Source: CAZDXJ01 sp964509475 (GTDB lineage Bacteria > Pseudomonadota > Gammaproteobacteria > Methylococcales > Methylomonadaceae). Taken from it: 64,000 nt of DNA. How positions within the stretch are numbered: position 1 is the first letter of the stretch; each line of letters begins with the position of its first letter. The notes under the pieces are model-generated. The model was not told the origin of the DNA and did not search any database. It was given only the letters and a program-made list of their open reading frames with translations. The DNA is taken from positions 1 through 64,000 of the forward strand of contig CAZDXJ010000005.1 of the NCBI GenBank assembly GCA_964509475.1, read 5' to 3'. Shown piece after piece: positions 1-9,426 of this stretch. A program made the translations under genes and the position numbers.

Positions 1-44
1 AATATGATATTCGATCGGTTAGAATATATTACCCACTCTATTCT

Positions 45-692
45 TCATAGACCCACATTTAAATGCCGGGCCAGATTGACGGCAACCAATAACAAATCGC
101 CGATTTCTTCCTGAATATGGGCTTGGTTGCCGGACAGCCAGGCTTCTTTTACTTCGGCAAGTTCTTCTTCCACCTTATCGAAAACCGGCGCCGTGTCGGG
201 CCAGTCAAAACCATGACTGGCTGCCCGATCCTGAATTTTTTCACATTGCACCAGGGCGGGCAGGTTGTTGGCGATTCCGGATAATACGCTGTTATCCTGT
301 GTCGCCGTTTTTTGTTTGTGTTGTCTTTCCGCTGCTTTTGCCTGTTCCCAGGCTTGTTTGCGTTCGGCATCGCTGGCGAATTTTTGTCCGGCGAATACAT
401 GGGGATGCCGGCGCACCAGTTTATCGCAAATCGTTTCCGCAACCTGCTCAAAGTCAAATAACTGCTTTTCTTCGGCAATGCGGGCATGGAACACCACTTG
501 CAGTAACAAATCGCCCAATTCCGAGCGTAAATCTTGCCAGTCCTCGCGTTCAATGGCGTCGGTGACTTCGTAGGCTTCTTCCAGGGTATAGGGAATCAGA
601 CTGTAAAAATCCTGTTTTACATCCCAGGCGCAGCCTTGTTCCGGATCCCGCAGCCTGGCCATGATGCGCAGTAATTTTTGGGTGTGTTGCAT
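45..692 (-). CDS. mazG: Nucleoside triphosphate pyrophosphohydrolase MazG
   Basis: This all-alpha NTP-PPase hydrolyses (d)NTPs to the monophosphates and pyrophosphate, cleaning the nucleotide pool in the cytoplasm. The N-terminal half carries the MazG signature: CAWD, then the metal-binding EEAYEV and ELGDLLLQVVFHA segments. A second, degenerate MazG repeat near the C-terminus ends in EEIGDLLLVAVNLARHL. At about 215 aa it is shorter than the roughly 263-aa E. coli protein. A TTG in frame at 698 would overlap the stop of the upstream kinase gene. I prefer the ATG at 692, which follows that stop by two bases and suggests translational coupling in a minus-strand operon with the PfkB gene and possibly dgkA. 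Confidence 0.93.
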   Translation of the reverse strand: MQHTQKLLRIMARLRDPEQGCAWDVKQDFYSLIPYTLEEAYEVTDAIEREDWQDLRSELGDLLLQVVFHARIAEEKQLFDFEQVAETICDKLVRRHPHVFAGQKFASDAERKQAWEQAKAAERQHKQKTATQDNSVLSGIANNLPALVQCEKIQDRAASHGFDWPDTAPVFDKVEEELAEVKEAWLSGNQAHIQEEIGDLLLVAVNLARHLNVGL

Positions 693-694
693 GG

Positions 695-1627
695 TCAAAG
701 TGAATGATCGAAATTATCGCGATAGCGTTCCTTGAAATCATCCATGCAAAAACTGTGATTCTGGGTGCCGTGATGCTCGATTTTTATCGCTCCAAGCAGG
801 GATGCGATACGTCCGGTGGTCGCCCAGTCCAGGTTGTTCATCAAACCATACAATAAACCGGCCCGATAAGCGTCACCACAACCGGTTGGATCCAGGATTT
901 GTTTGGGTTTGGCGCAGGGAATGGATAAACACTGACCCTTGCTGTAAATTTTCGAACCTTGACCGCCCAGGGTGATGATAAGTGCTTCGACTTTTTCCGC
1001 CATTTGTTCCAGGCTGAGTCCGGTGCGTTGCTGCATCATTTCCGATTCGTAGTCGTTGAATACTGCCCAGGTGGCTTGTTCGAGAAACTGTAACAGTTCT
1101 TCGCCATCGAACATGGGCATACCCTGGCCTGGATCGAAAATAAACGGAATATCCAGCTCTGCAAATTGACGGGCATGCTGCTGCATGCCTTCCTTGCCAT
1201 CCGGTGAAATAATGCCGATAGTGAAGCCGCCATCAGCGGGAACGCTGTTCAGATGTGAAAAATTCATTGCCCCAGGATGAAATGCGGTGATTTGATTGTC
1301 GTCTTCATCGGTGGTGATATAGGCTTGTGCCGTATAATGGTCATCAAGCACATGAATAAATTCGCTGGCAATACCGGCTTGTGACAACCATTGCGCATAA
1401 GGTTCGAAATCATGGCCGACGGTGGCCATGATATGGCCTTGTTCACCCAGTAATTTCAGATTATAGGCGATATTGCCGGCGCAGCCTCCATATTCCCGGC
1501 GCATGACCGGCACCAGAAAGGAAACATTTAAAATATGTACTTTTTCCGGCAGGATATGGTTTTTGAATTTGTCATGGAAAACCATGATGGTGTCGTAAGC
1601 CATTGAACCGCAAATCAGTGCGCTCAT
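695..1627 (-). CDS. PfkB-family carbohydrate/adenosine kinase
   Basis: A 310-aa ribokinase/PfkB-fold kinase that transfers the ATP gamma-phosphate to a sugar or nucleoside hydroxyl. The PfkB signature 2 is present as DPTGCGDAYRAG, starting at residue 246; its last Asp (GCGD) is the expected catalytic base. An N-terminal YGGCAGNIAYNL stretch matches the family substrate-site motif. Overall it looks most like the bacterial adenosine-kinase-like branch, but the substrate cannot be read from sequence alone. It sits between dgkA (upstream, 13-bp gap) and mazG (downstream, adjacent), all on the minus strand, which suggests cotranscription. Confidence 0.9.
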   Translation of the reverse strand: MSALICGSMAYDTIMVFHDKFKNHILPEKVHILNVSFLVPVMRREYGGCAGNIAYNLKLLGEQGHIMATVGHDFEPYAQWLSQAGIASEFIHVLDDHYTAQAYITTDEDDNQITAFHPGAMNFSHLNSVPADGGFTIGIISPDGKEGMQQHARQFAELDIPFIFDPGQGMPMFDGEELLQFLEQATWAVFNDYESEMMQQRTGLSLEQMAEKVEALIITLGGQGSKIYSKGQCLSIPCAKPKQILDPTGCGDAYRAGLLYGLMNNLDWATTGRIASLLGAIKIEHHGTQNHSFCMDDFKERYRDNFDHSL

Positions 1628-1639
1628 TTTTCATTCCTC

Positions 1640-2002
1640 TTAATCGATCAATATAAACAGCCAGGTCAGACCTGCCCAGCACAGTGTCAAAAAAACCGCA
1701 GCCGAGCCAATGTCTTTCGCTCTTCCGGAAAGTTCGTGGTGTTCGTAGCCTACCCGGTCGACGATGGCTTCCAATGCGGAGTTTATCAATTCCACCAATA
1801 ACACCAGCATCAGGCTGCCCAGTAACAATAGTTTTTCAACAACGGTCTGTCCCAGCCAAAAGGCGAGTGGGGTGGCAATGCTGCATAACAACACTTCCTG
1901 ACGAAATGCCGCTTCATGTTTCCAGGTGGCTTTAAGTCCTTGCATTGAAAAGGAAAACGCTTTGATAATCCGCCTGATACCGGTGGTATTTTGATTTGCC
2001 AT
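1640..2002 (-). CDS. dgkA: Diacylglycerol kinase DgkA
   Basis: A small integral inner-membrane kinase of 120 aa that phosphorylates diacylglycerol to phosphatidic acid, recycling lipid released by periplasmic glucan or LPS modification. The family signature is clear: EAAFRQE near the N-terminus, then ELINSALEAIVDRVG and KDIGSAAVF, with three hydrophobic helices. The length matches the E. coli enzyme (about 122 aa). It is the first gene of the minus-strand run dgkA-PfkB kinase-mazG. The AT-rich region upstream (2003-2243) presumably carries its promoter. Confidence 0.95.
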   Translation of the reverse strand: MANQNTTGIRRIIKAFSFSMQGLKATWKHEAAFRQEVLLCSIATPLAFWLGQTVVEKLLLLGSLMLVLLVELINSALEAIVDRVGYEHHELSGRAKDIGSAAVFLTLCWAGLTWLFILID

Positions 2003-2243
2003 TATTTAGCCTTTTTGTTTTGTCTGTTCGGTTTCAGTTACACACAATACTGCAAGGTGATACGCAATGTTATTTCGTAAGTCATTATAACTTAATGGTA
2101 TTTTTTAACTTGTTGATTTTAATATGATTTTTTGTTGTTTGATTTTTGTACAATTTAAACGGATGGCTTTCAAAACAGCTTTTTAGTGTTGTTATCACCT
2201 GCTTGTCCACAAGTTTATCCACAGGTTTTGTGGATAAACAGCA
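2003..2243. other. AT-rich intergenic region with three DnaA-box-like sites
   Basis: Perfect TTATCCACA boxes lie at 2215-2223 (plus) and 2229-2237 (minus). A one-mismatch box, TTGTCCACA, lies at 2203-2211. The two perfect boxes form an 11-bp inverted stem with a 5-nt loop (2213-2239). A strongly AT-rich tract occupies about 2090-2160. DnaA binding is an inference from the box consensus. The hairpin could also act downstream of gcvH on the minus strand, but no T-run follows it there. Confidence 0.5.
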
Positions 2244-2627
2244 TTAATCATTTATCAGTTGCTGGTAGGCTTCGGCGTCCAGCAATTGTGCTAATTCATC
2301 CGGATCGTCGGCCTTGATGCAGAATATCCAGGCATCGTATGGGGTTTCATTGATTTGTTCGGGGGCATCGGCCAGGCTTTCGTTAATGGCGGTGATTTCC
2401 CCGCTGACCGGGCTGAATAAATCCGAAGCGGTTTTTACCGATTCAACGACAGCGCATTGTTCCTGCGCCTGTAGCCGCTGGCCGGGTTCCGGCAATTCCA
2501 CGTAAACCAGATCGCCAAGTTCCTGTTGGGCGAAATCGGTGATGCCTACGCGCACAATATTGTTTACCTCCAGTTTTGACCATTCATGGGATTTTGCATA
2601 GCGCAGATTTTCGGGGAGTTCACTCAT
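2244..2627 (-). CDS. gcvH: Glycine cleavage system H protein
   Basis: The lipoyl carrier of the glycine cleavage complex shuttles the aminomethyl group between the P, T and L proteins. The lipoylation site is visible as ESVKTASDLFSPVSGE, with the Lys being modified. The KSHEW motif near the start and the whole length (127 aa from the ATG at 2627) match the family. A GTG nine bases upstream is in frame, but the ATG start aligns better with known H proteins. No gcvT or gcvP is nearby, so the gene stands alone here and its partners must be elsewhere. Confidence 0.95.
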   Translation of the reverse strand: MSELPENLRYAKSHEWSKLEVNNIVRVGITDFAQQELGDLVYVELPEPGQRLQAQEQCAVVESVKTASDLFSPVSGEITAINESLADAPEQINETPYDAWIFCIKADDPDELAQLLDAEAYQQLIND

Positions 2628-2887
2628 GGTTATCACTCATTAGTCAGTTTTGCAAAAGTTTTGGGTTTATAAAAACAGCTACGAACTTGATTACGATCTG
2701 TCAAAATTCGGATCACCCATACAGCATATAAAATAAACGTTGCAAAAGTATACTCCAGAACCTGTTTTTTCCCCAGGGAAGTTCATTGTCCTGGTAAAAG
2801 TTTTTAAGGCGTGGCGCTACAAGCGCATTTTTTAGGATAAAATAAAGACTGTTTATCAGAACCAGCGAATAATAATGGCGATTTTTT

Positions 2888-3985
2888 ATGTTTTGCCGTG
2901 ACGATTATTATTTTATGTCGCGTGCGCTTGCTTTGGCGAAAAAGGGTTATTATACGACAGACCCAAATCCAAATGTCGGCTGTGTACTGGTCAAACAAGG
3001 CAAGATTATTGCCGAAGGCTGGCATGCCAAGGCGGGTCGGGAACATGCGGAAATCGTGGCCTTGCAGAATGCCGGTGAGACACAAGCCGCGACCGCTTAT
3101 GTAACCCTGGAACCTTGCAACCATCAGGGTAAAACGCCGCCGTGCTGCGATGCTCTGATTGAAGCGGGTATCCGGCGTGTCGTGGTGGCCATGCAGGATC
3201 CAAATCCCCTGGTGGCCGGTAGTGGATTGCAACGTCTGCGGGCGGCGGGTATGGATGTGGAATGTGGCATCCTGGAACAGGATGCCAATGCCTTGAATTG
3301 CGGTTTTGTCAAAAGGATGCAAACCGGTCTGCCCTGGGTGATCAGCAAGATGGCCATGAGCCTGGATGGGCGGACTGCGATGGCTTCCGGGGAAAGCCGC
3401 TGGATTACATCGCCACAGGCGCGTCAGGATGTGCATCGTCTGCGTGCGCGCAGCTCGGCGATCATGACCGGTATCGCCACGGTATTGGCGGATGACTGTG
3501 CATTGACGGCGCGTTTGCCAGCCGATATTGACGTTGTACAGCCGATTCGGGTGGTACTCGATTCCACATTGCAAATGCCGCTGGACGCGAAAATGTTGAG
3601 TTTGCCAGGCAGAACCCTGATTTTGGCTTGTCTGGACAATGCTGAAAAAAAACAAGCTCTGCAACAATGCGGCGCTGAAGTGTTTATTTTACCGGCCGAT
3701 GAAAATCAACGTGTGGATTTGTATGCGGCGATGAAATTATTGGGGCAGTGCCCGATCAATCAGGTATTGATCGAAGCCGGGCCGACCTTGAACGGTGCTT
3801 TGCTCAAATCCGGCCTGGTTGATGAATGGGTGGTTTATATGGCGCCATCGCTATTGGGTGATGGTGGACGCGGTTTGTTCAAAATGCCGCAATTGCACTG
3901 TATGGCGGACAAGATCGAGTTGTCCGTTCGGCAAATCCGGGCGGTCGGGCCGGATATTCGGTTAACCTGGAGAATTGGAGAATAG
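2888..3985 (+). CDS. ribD: Bifunctional deaminase/reductase RibD
   Basis: It catalyses two riboflavin steps: deamination of the pyrimidine intermediate, then NADPH reduction of its ribosyl side chain. The N-terminal cytidine-deaminase-like domain shows the zinc motif HAEIVAL followed by PCNHQGKTPPCCDALIEAG. The C-terminal reductase domain (about residues 145-365) contains ISKMAMSLDGRTA and the GPTLNGALL segment. The 365-aa length is normal. ribE follows after only six bases, so the two form an operon. I found no FMN riboswitch in the 2637-2887 leader, and no nrdR upstream. Confidence 0.96.
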   Translation: MFCRDDYYFMSRALALAKKGYYTTDPNPNVGCVLVKQGKIIAEGWHAKAGREHAEIVALQNAGETQAATAYVTLEPCNHQGKTPPCCDALIEAGIRRVVVAMQDPNPLVAGSGLQRLRAAGMDVECGILEQDANALNCGFVKRMQTGLPWVISKMAMSLDGRTAMASGESRWITSPQARQDVHRLRARSSAIMTGIATVLADDCALTARLPADIDVVQPIRVVLDSTLQMPLDAKMLSLPGRTLILACLDNAEKKQALQQCGAEVFILPADENQRVDLYAAMKLLGQCPINQVLIEAGPTLNGALLKSGLVDEWVVYMAPSLLGDGGRGLFKMPQLHCMADKIELSVRQIRAVGPDIRLTWRIGE

Positions 3986-3991
3986 GTTTTT

Positions 3992-4645
3992 ATGTTTACG
4001 GGTATTATCGTGGCCGTCGGTAACGTTATCGCGGTTGAACCGCGTGCAGGCGATTATCGCCTGAGCATTGCGACCGGCAAGCTGTCGCTGGCGGAAACCC
4101 ATCTGGGAGACAGTATCGCTGTCAACGGAGTCTGTTTGACGGCGGTTGAATTGGGCGAAGATTATTTTTGTGCGGATGTGTCCAGGGAAACCTTGTCCCG
4201 CACCACCTTGCAGACGGTTGTTCCGGGCATGGCCGTCAACCTGGAACTGGCGCTGTTGCCGACAACCCGTCTGGGTGGGCATATTGTCAGTGGTCATGTC
4301 GATGGCATCGCCACACTCATCGATAAAAAGGATGATGCGCGTTCGGTGCGGATGCGTTTCAAGGTTCCCGAACATCTGGCCAAATACATCGCCGAAAAAG
4401 GTTCGATTTGCGTCGATGGCATCAGTTTGACCGTGAATGCTGTCGATGGCGCCGTTTTCGACGTTAACATCGTACCCCATACCTTGCAGGAAACCACGTT
4501 GGCGAATATCATCGCCGGTAATCAGGTCAATATCGAGGTGGATTTGCTGGCCCGCTATATCGAGCGGTTGTTGAAAGGCGGGCAAGCGGCAAAATGCCAG
4601 CAAGGTGTTACCCGCGAGTTGCTGCAAAAAAGCGGGTTTCTTTAA
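3992..4645 (+). CDS. ribE: Riboflavin synthase alpha chain
   Basis: It dismutates two 6,7-dimethyl-8-ribityllumazines to riboflavin. The 217-aa protein has the expected tandem lumazine-binding barrels: the N-terminal MFTGII start and the first NGVCLT motif, then the second-domain SGHVDG and DGISLTVN motifs. It is translated just after ribD in the same operon. Its last four bases overlap the 3' end of the convergent dapE, so the two operons meet tail to tail without an intergenic terminator. Confidence 0.96.
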   Translation: MFTGIIVAVGNVIAVEPRAGDYRLSIATGKLSLAETHLGDSIAVNGVCLTAVELGEDYFCADVSRETLSRTTLQTVVPGMAVNLELALLPTTRLGGHIVSGHVDGIATLIDKKDDARSVRMRFKVPEHLAKYIAEKGSICVDGISLTVNAVDGAVFDVNIVPHTLQETTLANIIAGNQVNIEVDLLARYIERLLKGGQAAKCQQGVTRELLQKSGFL

Positions 4646-5778
4646 AATCCAGGCACGAGCAGCTCAAGCAATATTTGTTCATAAATTTGCGACAGGGTTT
4701 CTATTTCATCGAGGCCGATGTGTTCGTTGATTTTGTGGATACTTGCGTTCAAAGGGCCGAGTTCGATCACCTGGGCGCCGGTTGGGGCGATAAAGCGGCC
4801 ATCGGATGTGCCGCCGCCGGTATCATCTTTGGGTTCCTGGCCGGTTATCGTTTTAATGGCCCGGTGCGCGGCATCGACCAGGGCGCCCGATTCGGTAATA
4901 AACGGGTGGCCGGATAAACGCCAATGCAGAGCGTATTTGAAATCATGGCGGTCAAGAATCGCTTGCACCCGTTGTTTGATGGTATCGGCACTGAGTTGGG
5001 TGGAAAAACGCAGATTGAACAGGACGTCAAGCTGGCCGGGAATAATATTTTCAGCGCCGGTTCCGGCATTGATATTGGAAATTTGCAGGCGGGTCGGTGG
5101 AAAAAAGGCATTGCCTTGATCCCAGATTTCTTCGGTGAGTTCGGTCAAGGCTCTGGCAAAGGCATGAATTGGATTTTTGGCGATTTCAGGATAGGCGACA
5201 TGGCCCTGGATACCATAGATTGTCAGCTTGGCGCATAAAGAACCCCGCCGGCCTACCCGAATCACATCACCTGTGCGCTCTGCGCTGGAGGGTTCGCCGA
5301 CCAGACACCAGTCAATCCGTTCATCGCGTTTTTGCAGGGTTTCCACAACCTTGACCACGCCATTGGTGGCCGGCCCTTCTTCATCACTGGTCAGCAATAC
5401 CGCAATCGATCCGCGGTGGTCGGGATGACGTTGGATAAAACGTTCCACAGCGGTAATAAAGCAGGCGATACCACCTTTCATGTCGGCGGCGCCACGCGCA
5501 TAGAGCTTACCATCACGGATGCCGGGTTCAAAGGGCGGAGAATCCCAGGCATCCAGCGGTCCAGGCGGGACAACATCGGTGTGGCCGAGAAACACGAATA
5601 AAGGTGCGGCCCGGCCCCGGCGCAGCCAGATATTTTGGGTATCGGCAAAAGGCAGGCGTTCGTCACTAAAACCGATCCGGGTCAGGCGTTGGGCGATGAT
5701 GTCCTGACAACCGGCATCGTCCGGCGTCACGGACGCTCGTTTGAGCAGCTGTTTGAGTAAACTTAAGGTATCGTTCAT
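4642..5778 (-). CDS. dapE: Succinyl-diaminopimelate desuccinylase
   Basis: This zinc metallohydrolase of the M20 family removes succinate from N-succinyl-LL-diaminopimelate on the way to lysine and peptidoglycan DAP. Metal-ligand motifs are present in order: LGHTDVVPPG, GAADMKGG, and TSDEEGPATNG with the catalytic Glu. The 378-aa length is typical. It ends the minus-strand run dapC-dapD-small ORF-ArsC-like-dapE. Its ATG overlaps the stop of the ArsC-like gene by four bases, so it is probably translationally coupled. Confidence 0.95.
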   Translation of the reverse strand: MNDTLSLLKQLLKRASVTPDDAGCQDIIAQRLTRIGFSDERLPFADTQNIWLRRGRAAPLFVFLGHTDVVPPGPLDAWDSPPFEPGIRDGKLYARGAADMKGGIACFITAVERFIQRHPDHRGSIAVLLTSDEEGPATNGVVKVVETLQKRDERIDWCLVGEPSSAERTGDVIRVGRRGSLCAKLTIYGIQGHVAYPEIAKNPIHAFARALTELTEEIWDQGNAFFPPTRLQISNINAGTGAENIIPGQLDVLFNLRFSTQLSADTIKQRVQAILDRHDFKYALHWRLSGHPFITESGALVDAAHRAIKTITGQEPKDDTGGGTSDGRFIAPTGAQVIELGPLNASIHKINEHIGLDEIETLSQIYEQILLELLVPGF

Positions 5779-6116
5779 AATTGGGTTTTGTACTGATCGT
5801 CGTTAAAGCCAATCAGCATTTTTTCACCGGTATCCAGAATAGGGCGTTTTATCAAGGTTGGCGTGTTTTGCATCAATTGCAAGGCGCGTTCTTTGTCCAA
5901 AGTGTTTTTTTGTTGTTCGGGAATGGCGCGCCAGCTCGTACTGCGCCGGTTGAGCAGGGTTTCCCAGCCCAGGGTGTTGGCCAGTTTTTCCAGCCGTTCC
6001 GGTTCCAGACCGTCAACACGGAAATCGTGAAAACGATAGGGTTTGTCGTGTGCATCCAGCCATTTGCGGGCTTTTCTGACCGTATCGCAGTTTTTTATGC
6101 CGTACAGGATATACAT
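5775..6116 (-). CDS. ArsC/Spx-family thioredoxin-fold protein (YffB-like)
   Basis: A 113-aa thioredoxin-fold protein of the ArsC/Spx family. It has a single N-terminal Cys in YGIKNCDTVRKARKWL and a C-terminal segment around LIKRPIL, both characteristic of this family. Genomic linkage of yffB-type genes to dapE is common in proteobacteria. The family is often called a putative reductase, but its physiological substrate is not established, so I give no specific function. The gene overlaps dapE and lies directly after the small ORF at 6122-6364. Confidence 0.88.
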   Translation of the reverse strand: MYILYGIKNCDTVRKARKWLDAHDKPYRFHDFRVDGLEPERLEKLANTLGWETLLNRRSTSWRAIPEQQKNTLDKERALQLMQNTPTLIKRPILDTGEKMLIGFNDDQYKTQL

Positions 6117-6121
6117 GGTCT

Positions 6122-6364
6122 TTACAGGGAGGTATTGAGTAATTCATCGATGTCGGGTAATTTGACATCCCGCGTGCAACGGATTTTATAAAAATCAATA
6201 AATTCCGCCAGTGCCTGTTCCATATCGGTAAGGATGTCCATTTCGTTTTTCAGATTGGATTCATCAACTTCCGGTGAATTGAGGTAGTCTTTTTGCAAGG
6301 CAATCTCACTGTTGATGGAAAGAATAGCGTAAATAATTGCCGTGTTGGAGAGTGTTTTGGTCAT
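6122..6364 (-). CDS. Small conserved-looking protein in the dap operon
   Basis: An 80-aa acidic, helix-rich protein that I do not recognise. I start it at the ATG at 6364 (MTKTLSNTAI...), because the longer reading from 6400 begins in the dapD-proximal spacer. There is no signal peptide, no membrane segment and no metal motif. It sits in the dapD to ArsC-like interval with short spacers on both sides (60 bp and 5 bp), which supports it being a real member of the operon. Function unknown. Confidence 0.6.
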   Translation of the reverse strand: MTKTLSNTAIIYAILSINSEIALQKDYLNSPEVDESNLKNEMDILTDMEQALAEFIDFYKIRCTRDVKLPDIDELLNTSL

Positions 6365-6423
6365 GACCGGATTCTGGAAAATACGCGCCGGCAAAATCAC
6401 CGGCGCTTTTCGTGCATGTAGGG

Positions 6424-7242
6424 TTAATCGCGTAACAATTCGTTGATGCCGGTTTTGCTGCGGGTTTTTTCGTCCACTTGTTTGATAATGACGGCGCAGT
6501 ACAGGCTGTGACTGCCGTCTTGCGCGGGCAGACTGCCGGGAACGACCACGGAACCGGCAGGAACCCGGCCATAGATGATTTCCCCATTCAGGCGATTATA
6601 GATTTTTGTACTCTGGCCGATATAGACCCCCATGGAGATGACCGAACCGGCTTCGACAATGACGCCTTCGACAATTTCCGAACGCGCGCCGATGAAGCAG
6701 TTGTCTTCGATAATGGTGGGCCCGGCTTGCAAAGGTTCCAGTACACCGCCGATACCGACACCACCGGAAAGATGCACATTTTTGCCGATTTGGGCACAGG
6801 AACCGACGGTAACCCAGGTATCGACCATCGTGCCGCTGTCCACATAAGCGCCGATATTGACGTAACTGGGCATTAAAATAGCGCCCGGCGCGATATAGGA
6901 GCCGTGCCGGGCATTGGCGTTGGGTACCACGCGCACGCCGGCTTTTTGAAAATCATCGGGGGTATAGGTAGCGAATTTGGTTTCAACCTTGTCATAATAA
7001 CGGTTGACGCCGCCTTCCATAACCCGGTTTTCGTTAATTCTGAACGATAATAAAACCGCTTTTTTCAACCACTGGTTGACTATCCAGGTGTTGCCGGACT
7101 TTTCCGCAACCCGGGCCTCGCCGCTGTCCAGCCTGTTGATGGCTTGCTCGACGGCATCGCGGATTTCGAGGGAGACATTGGCCGGGGAGATTTCCGCACG
7201 GTTTTCAAAAGCGTCGTTAATGATGGTTTCAAGTTGTGACAT
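6424..7242 (-). CDS. dapD: Tetrahydrodipicolinate N-succinyltransferase
   Basis: It transfers succinyl from succinyl-CoA to tetrahydrodipicolinate, committing the pathway to the succinylase branch. The C-terminal half is a left-handed beta-helix of hexapeptide repeats, seen as the run of short I/V-G-x-x segments from [10 protein letters not shown] through [12 protein letters not shown]. The 272-aa length is typical. It lies seven bases downstream of dapC, so the aminotransferase and succinyltransferase steps are cotranscribed. Confidence 0.96.
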   Translation of the reverse strand: MSQLETIINDAFENRAEISPANVSLEIRDAVEQAINRLDSGEARVAEKSGNTWIVNQWLKKAVLLSFRINENRVMEGGVNRYYDKVETKFATYTPDDFQKAGVRVVPNANARHGSYIAPGAILMPSYVNIGAYVDSGTMVDTWVTVGSCAQIGKNVHLSGGVGIGGVLEPLQAGPTIIEDNCFIGARSEIVEGVIVEAGSVISMGVYIGQSTKIYNRLNGEIIYGRVPAGSVVVPGSLPAQDGSHSLYCAVIIKQVDEKTRSKTGINELLRD

Positions 7243-7249
7243 GGTATTT

Positions 7250-8449
7250 TTAAGTTATAGAGTGAATGAAATGTTTGAGCCGCTGTGCCGCTTCGATACA
7301 TTCTTGCAGCGGTGCGACCAGAGCAATACGGATGTGATTTTTACCCGGGTTGAGGTTGTTTTGTGGTCTGGACAAATAGCTGCCCGGCAGAACCGTGATA
7401 TTTTCCTGGGCAAAAAGTTTTTGGGTAAACCCGGTATCATCGATCGGTGTTTTTAACCAGATATAAAAGCTGGCCGGCGGCCTTCTGACCGGACAGCAAC
7501 CGGCCAGAATGCCGATAACAGCCTGGAATTTTTGCCGGTAAAGCTCGCGGTTTTGCTGAACATGGGTTTCATCGTTCCAGGCGGCGATGCTGGCATGCTG
7601 GGTGGGCAAGGGCATGGCGCAGCCGTGATAGGTCCGGTATTGGAAATAGGCTTTTAACAGCTTGGCGTCGCCGGCGACAAAGCCGGAGCGCAGGCCGGGC
7701 GCATTGGAGCGTTTGGACAGGCTGTGAAAGACCAGGCAACGTTGGAAGGTTTCATTGCCAGTCCTGTAGGCGGTTTGCAATAAACCCGGTGGTGGCGAGT
7801 TTTCGTCCAGGTAGATTTCACTATAACACTCATCGGAAGCGATAATGAAATCGTAGCGCCCGGCCAAAGCCAGCAGTTTGCTATGGATGGTTTGATCGAG
7901 TACGCTGCCGGTCGGGTTTCCGGGGGAACAAATGTACAACAAACGGCAGCGTTGCCAGATGCTTTCCGGCACCGAGTCGAAATCCGGCAGGTAGTGATTT
8001 TCGGCCAAAGTGGGTAAATAATAGGGCTCGGCACCGGCCAGCAAAGCGGCGCCTTCATAAATCTGATAAAACGGGTTGGGCATGATGATAACCGCTTTGT
8101 CGGCCGGATCGATCACGGTTTGGGCAATGGAAAACAAGGCTTCGCGGGTGCCGTTGACCGGCAAGACCTGGGTTTCTGGATCGACAGCCGTTTCCGGCAG
8201 GGCAAACCGCCGTTTAATCCAGCTGGCCAGCGCTTGCCGTAATTCAGGTAAACCTTTGGTGCTGGGGTATTGTCCCAGGCCATGCAAATGCGTCAGCAGG
8301 GACTGCTGAATAAAATGCGGCGTGGCGTGTTTCGGCTCACCCAGTGACCAGGCGATATGGGTTTTGTCCGCAGGCGGGACAATGCCTTGTTTGAGCCGTG
8401 CCAGCCTTTCAAACGGATAGGCGTGCAGCTGTTTCAGGTTTGGATTCAT
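7250..8449 (-). CDS. dapC: Succinyldiaminopimelate transaminase
   Basis: A PLP-dependent class I aminotransferase (399 aa) that converts N-succinyl-2-amino-6-ketopimelate to succinyl-DAP. The PLP-Lys region [15 protein letters not shown], the [10 protein letters not shown] motif and the [10 protein letters not shown] segment are clear. Placement directly upstream of dapD and in a run with dapE supports DapC over other class I aminotransferases. Its start codon directly abuts the stop of the M48 peptidase gene. Confidence 0.93.
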   Translation of the reverse strand: MNPNLKQLHAYPFERLARLKQGIVPPADKTHIAWSLGEPKHATPHFIQQSLLTHLHGLGQYPSTKGLPELRQALASWIKRRFALPETAVDPETQVLPVNGTREALFSIAQTVIDPADKAVIIMPNPFYQIYEGAALLAGAEPYYLPTLAENHYLPDFDSVPESIWQRCRLLYICSPGNPTGSVLDQTIHSKLLALAGRYDFIIASDECYSEIYLDENSPPPGLLQTAYRTGNETFQRCLVFHSLSKRSNAPGLRSGFVAGDAKLLKAYFQYRTYHGCAMPLPTQHASIAAWNDETHVQQNRELYRQKFQAVIGILAGCCPVRRPPASFYIWLKTPIDDTGFTQKLFAQENITVLPGSYLSRPQNNLNPGKNHIRIALVAPLQECIEAAQRLKHFIHSIT

Positions 8450-9235
8450 TTATTTGGCGCAGTGCGGTTGTTTGCCCATTTGATGCGCTTGTTGTTGCAG
8501 GGCTTTGGCTTTTGGCAAGGCCTTTTGCAGATCGGCGATACGGGTTTGATGTGAGGGGTGCGTGGAAAGAAACTCCGGCGGCGTTTGGCCTTGACTGGCC
8601 TTGTCCATTTTCTGCCATAAGACAACGCTTTGTCCGGGCTTGAAACCGGCCTTTGCCATCAGATTCAGGCCAAATATATCGGCTTCGCTTTCATGCAGGC
8701 GGCTGTAAGGCATCAAAATACCGTATTGGGCGCCAAGACCCAGAGCGCCCATAGCCAGCTGACCGGTTGTCGAGGTCGGATTGGCCAGGGCACCGATCAA
8801 GGACATGCCCTGATTGAGCGCGGCTTTTTGCGAGGCCCGCTCGTTGCCGTGTTTGTTCAGGACATGCGCCACCTCATGGCCGATAACCGCAGCGAGTTGG
8901 TCGGCGTTATCGACGAATTCGATCAAGCCGGTATGGACGCCGATTTTATTACCGGGCAGGGCAAAAGCGTTCAGGGTTTTATCTTCGAAAACGACCACTT
9001 CCCAGTTGCCTCCGGTTTCGGCCGTGATCGCCCGGGCAATGCACTGGACAAATTTCTGATAGCGCGGGCTGCCGCTGACCGGTTTTTGCTGTTTCAATTG
9101 TTCAAAAGCCTGGATACCCATCGCGTTCATTTCACTGTCAGGCATGAAATTGAACTGGCTGCGGCCCGCCCGGTTGGTTGCGCAAGCGCTCAGTAATGCG
9201 GCGCAGAGCAGAAAAGGTATTGTTTTTTGTATCAT
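8450..9235 (-). CDS. M48-family metallopeptidase, lipoprotein
   Basis: A 261-aa periplasmic zinc protease anchored as a lipoprotein: the signal ends in the lipobox LLSAC (Cys18). The HEVAH zinc motif is at residues 120-124, and the third ligand lies in ESEADIFGLNLM. The architecture matches the LoiP/YcaL type of M48 proteins linked to outer-membrane quality control. Substrate unknown. It is the first gene of the minus-strand dap run, with its promoter expected in 9236-9426. Cotranscription with dapC is likely positional rather than functional. Confidence 0.92.
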   Translation of the reverse strand: MIQKTIPFLLCAALLSACATNRAGRSQFNFMPDSEMNAMGIQAFEQLKQQKPVSGSPRYQKFVQCIARAITAETGGNWEVVVFEDKTLNAFALPGNKIGVHTGLIEFVDNADQLAAVIGHEVAHVLNKHGNERASQKAALNQGMSLIGALANPTSTTGQLAMGALGLGAQYGILMPYSRLHESEADIFGLNLMAKAGFKPGQSVVLWQKMDKASQGQTPPEFLSTHPSHQTRIADLQKALPKAKALQQQAHQMGKQPHCAK

Positions 9236-9426
9236 CGTTTGAGTGTTTTGATTTTGGATTGCTTGTTATTCTAACTCAGACTTTGTTTTGAGTTCAAAAA
9301 ATGTAATTGTGCCATGAATGACATTTTCACTATCTCATGTTACCATTGACCAGTTTCTCTAAATGAAAGTTATCGAATTAAACAACAAAAATTCGTAGAC
9401 ATGGGCAGGGGGGTCGAACTCACTGA

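Noticed and set aside
2203..2239. Calling the DnaA boxes the chromosomal origin
   Set aside because: Too few boxes, and no dnaA, dnaN, mnmG or other origin-linked genes nearby. Kept only as a candidate site.
2637..2887. FMN riboswitch upstream of ribD
   Set aside because: I looked for the conserved RFN-element blocks in the ribD leader and found none.
2804..3667. 287-residue minus-strand reading frame opposite ribD
   Set aside because: It lies fully opposite a clear ribD coding region and has no family features; it is a shadow frame.
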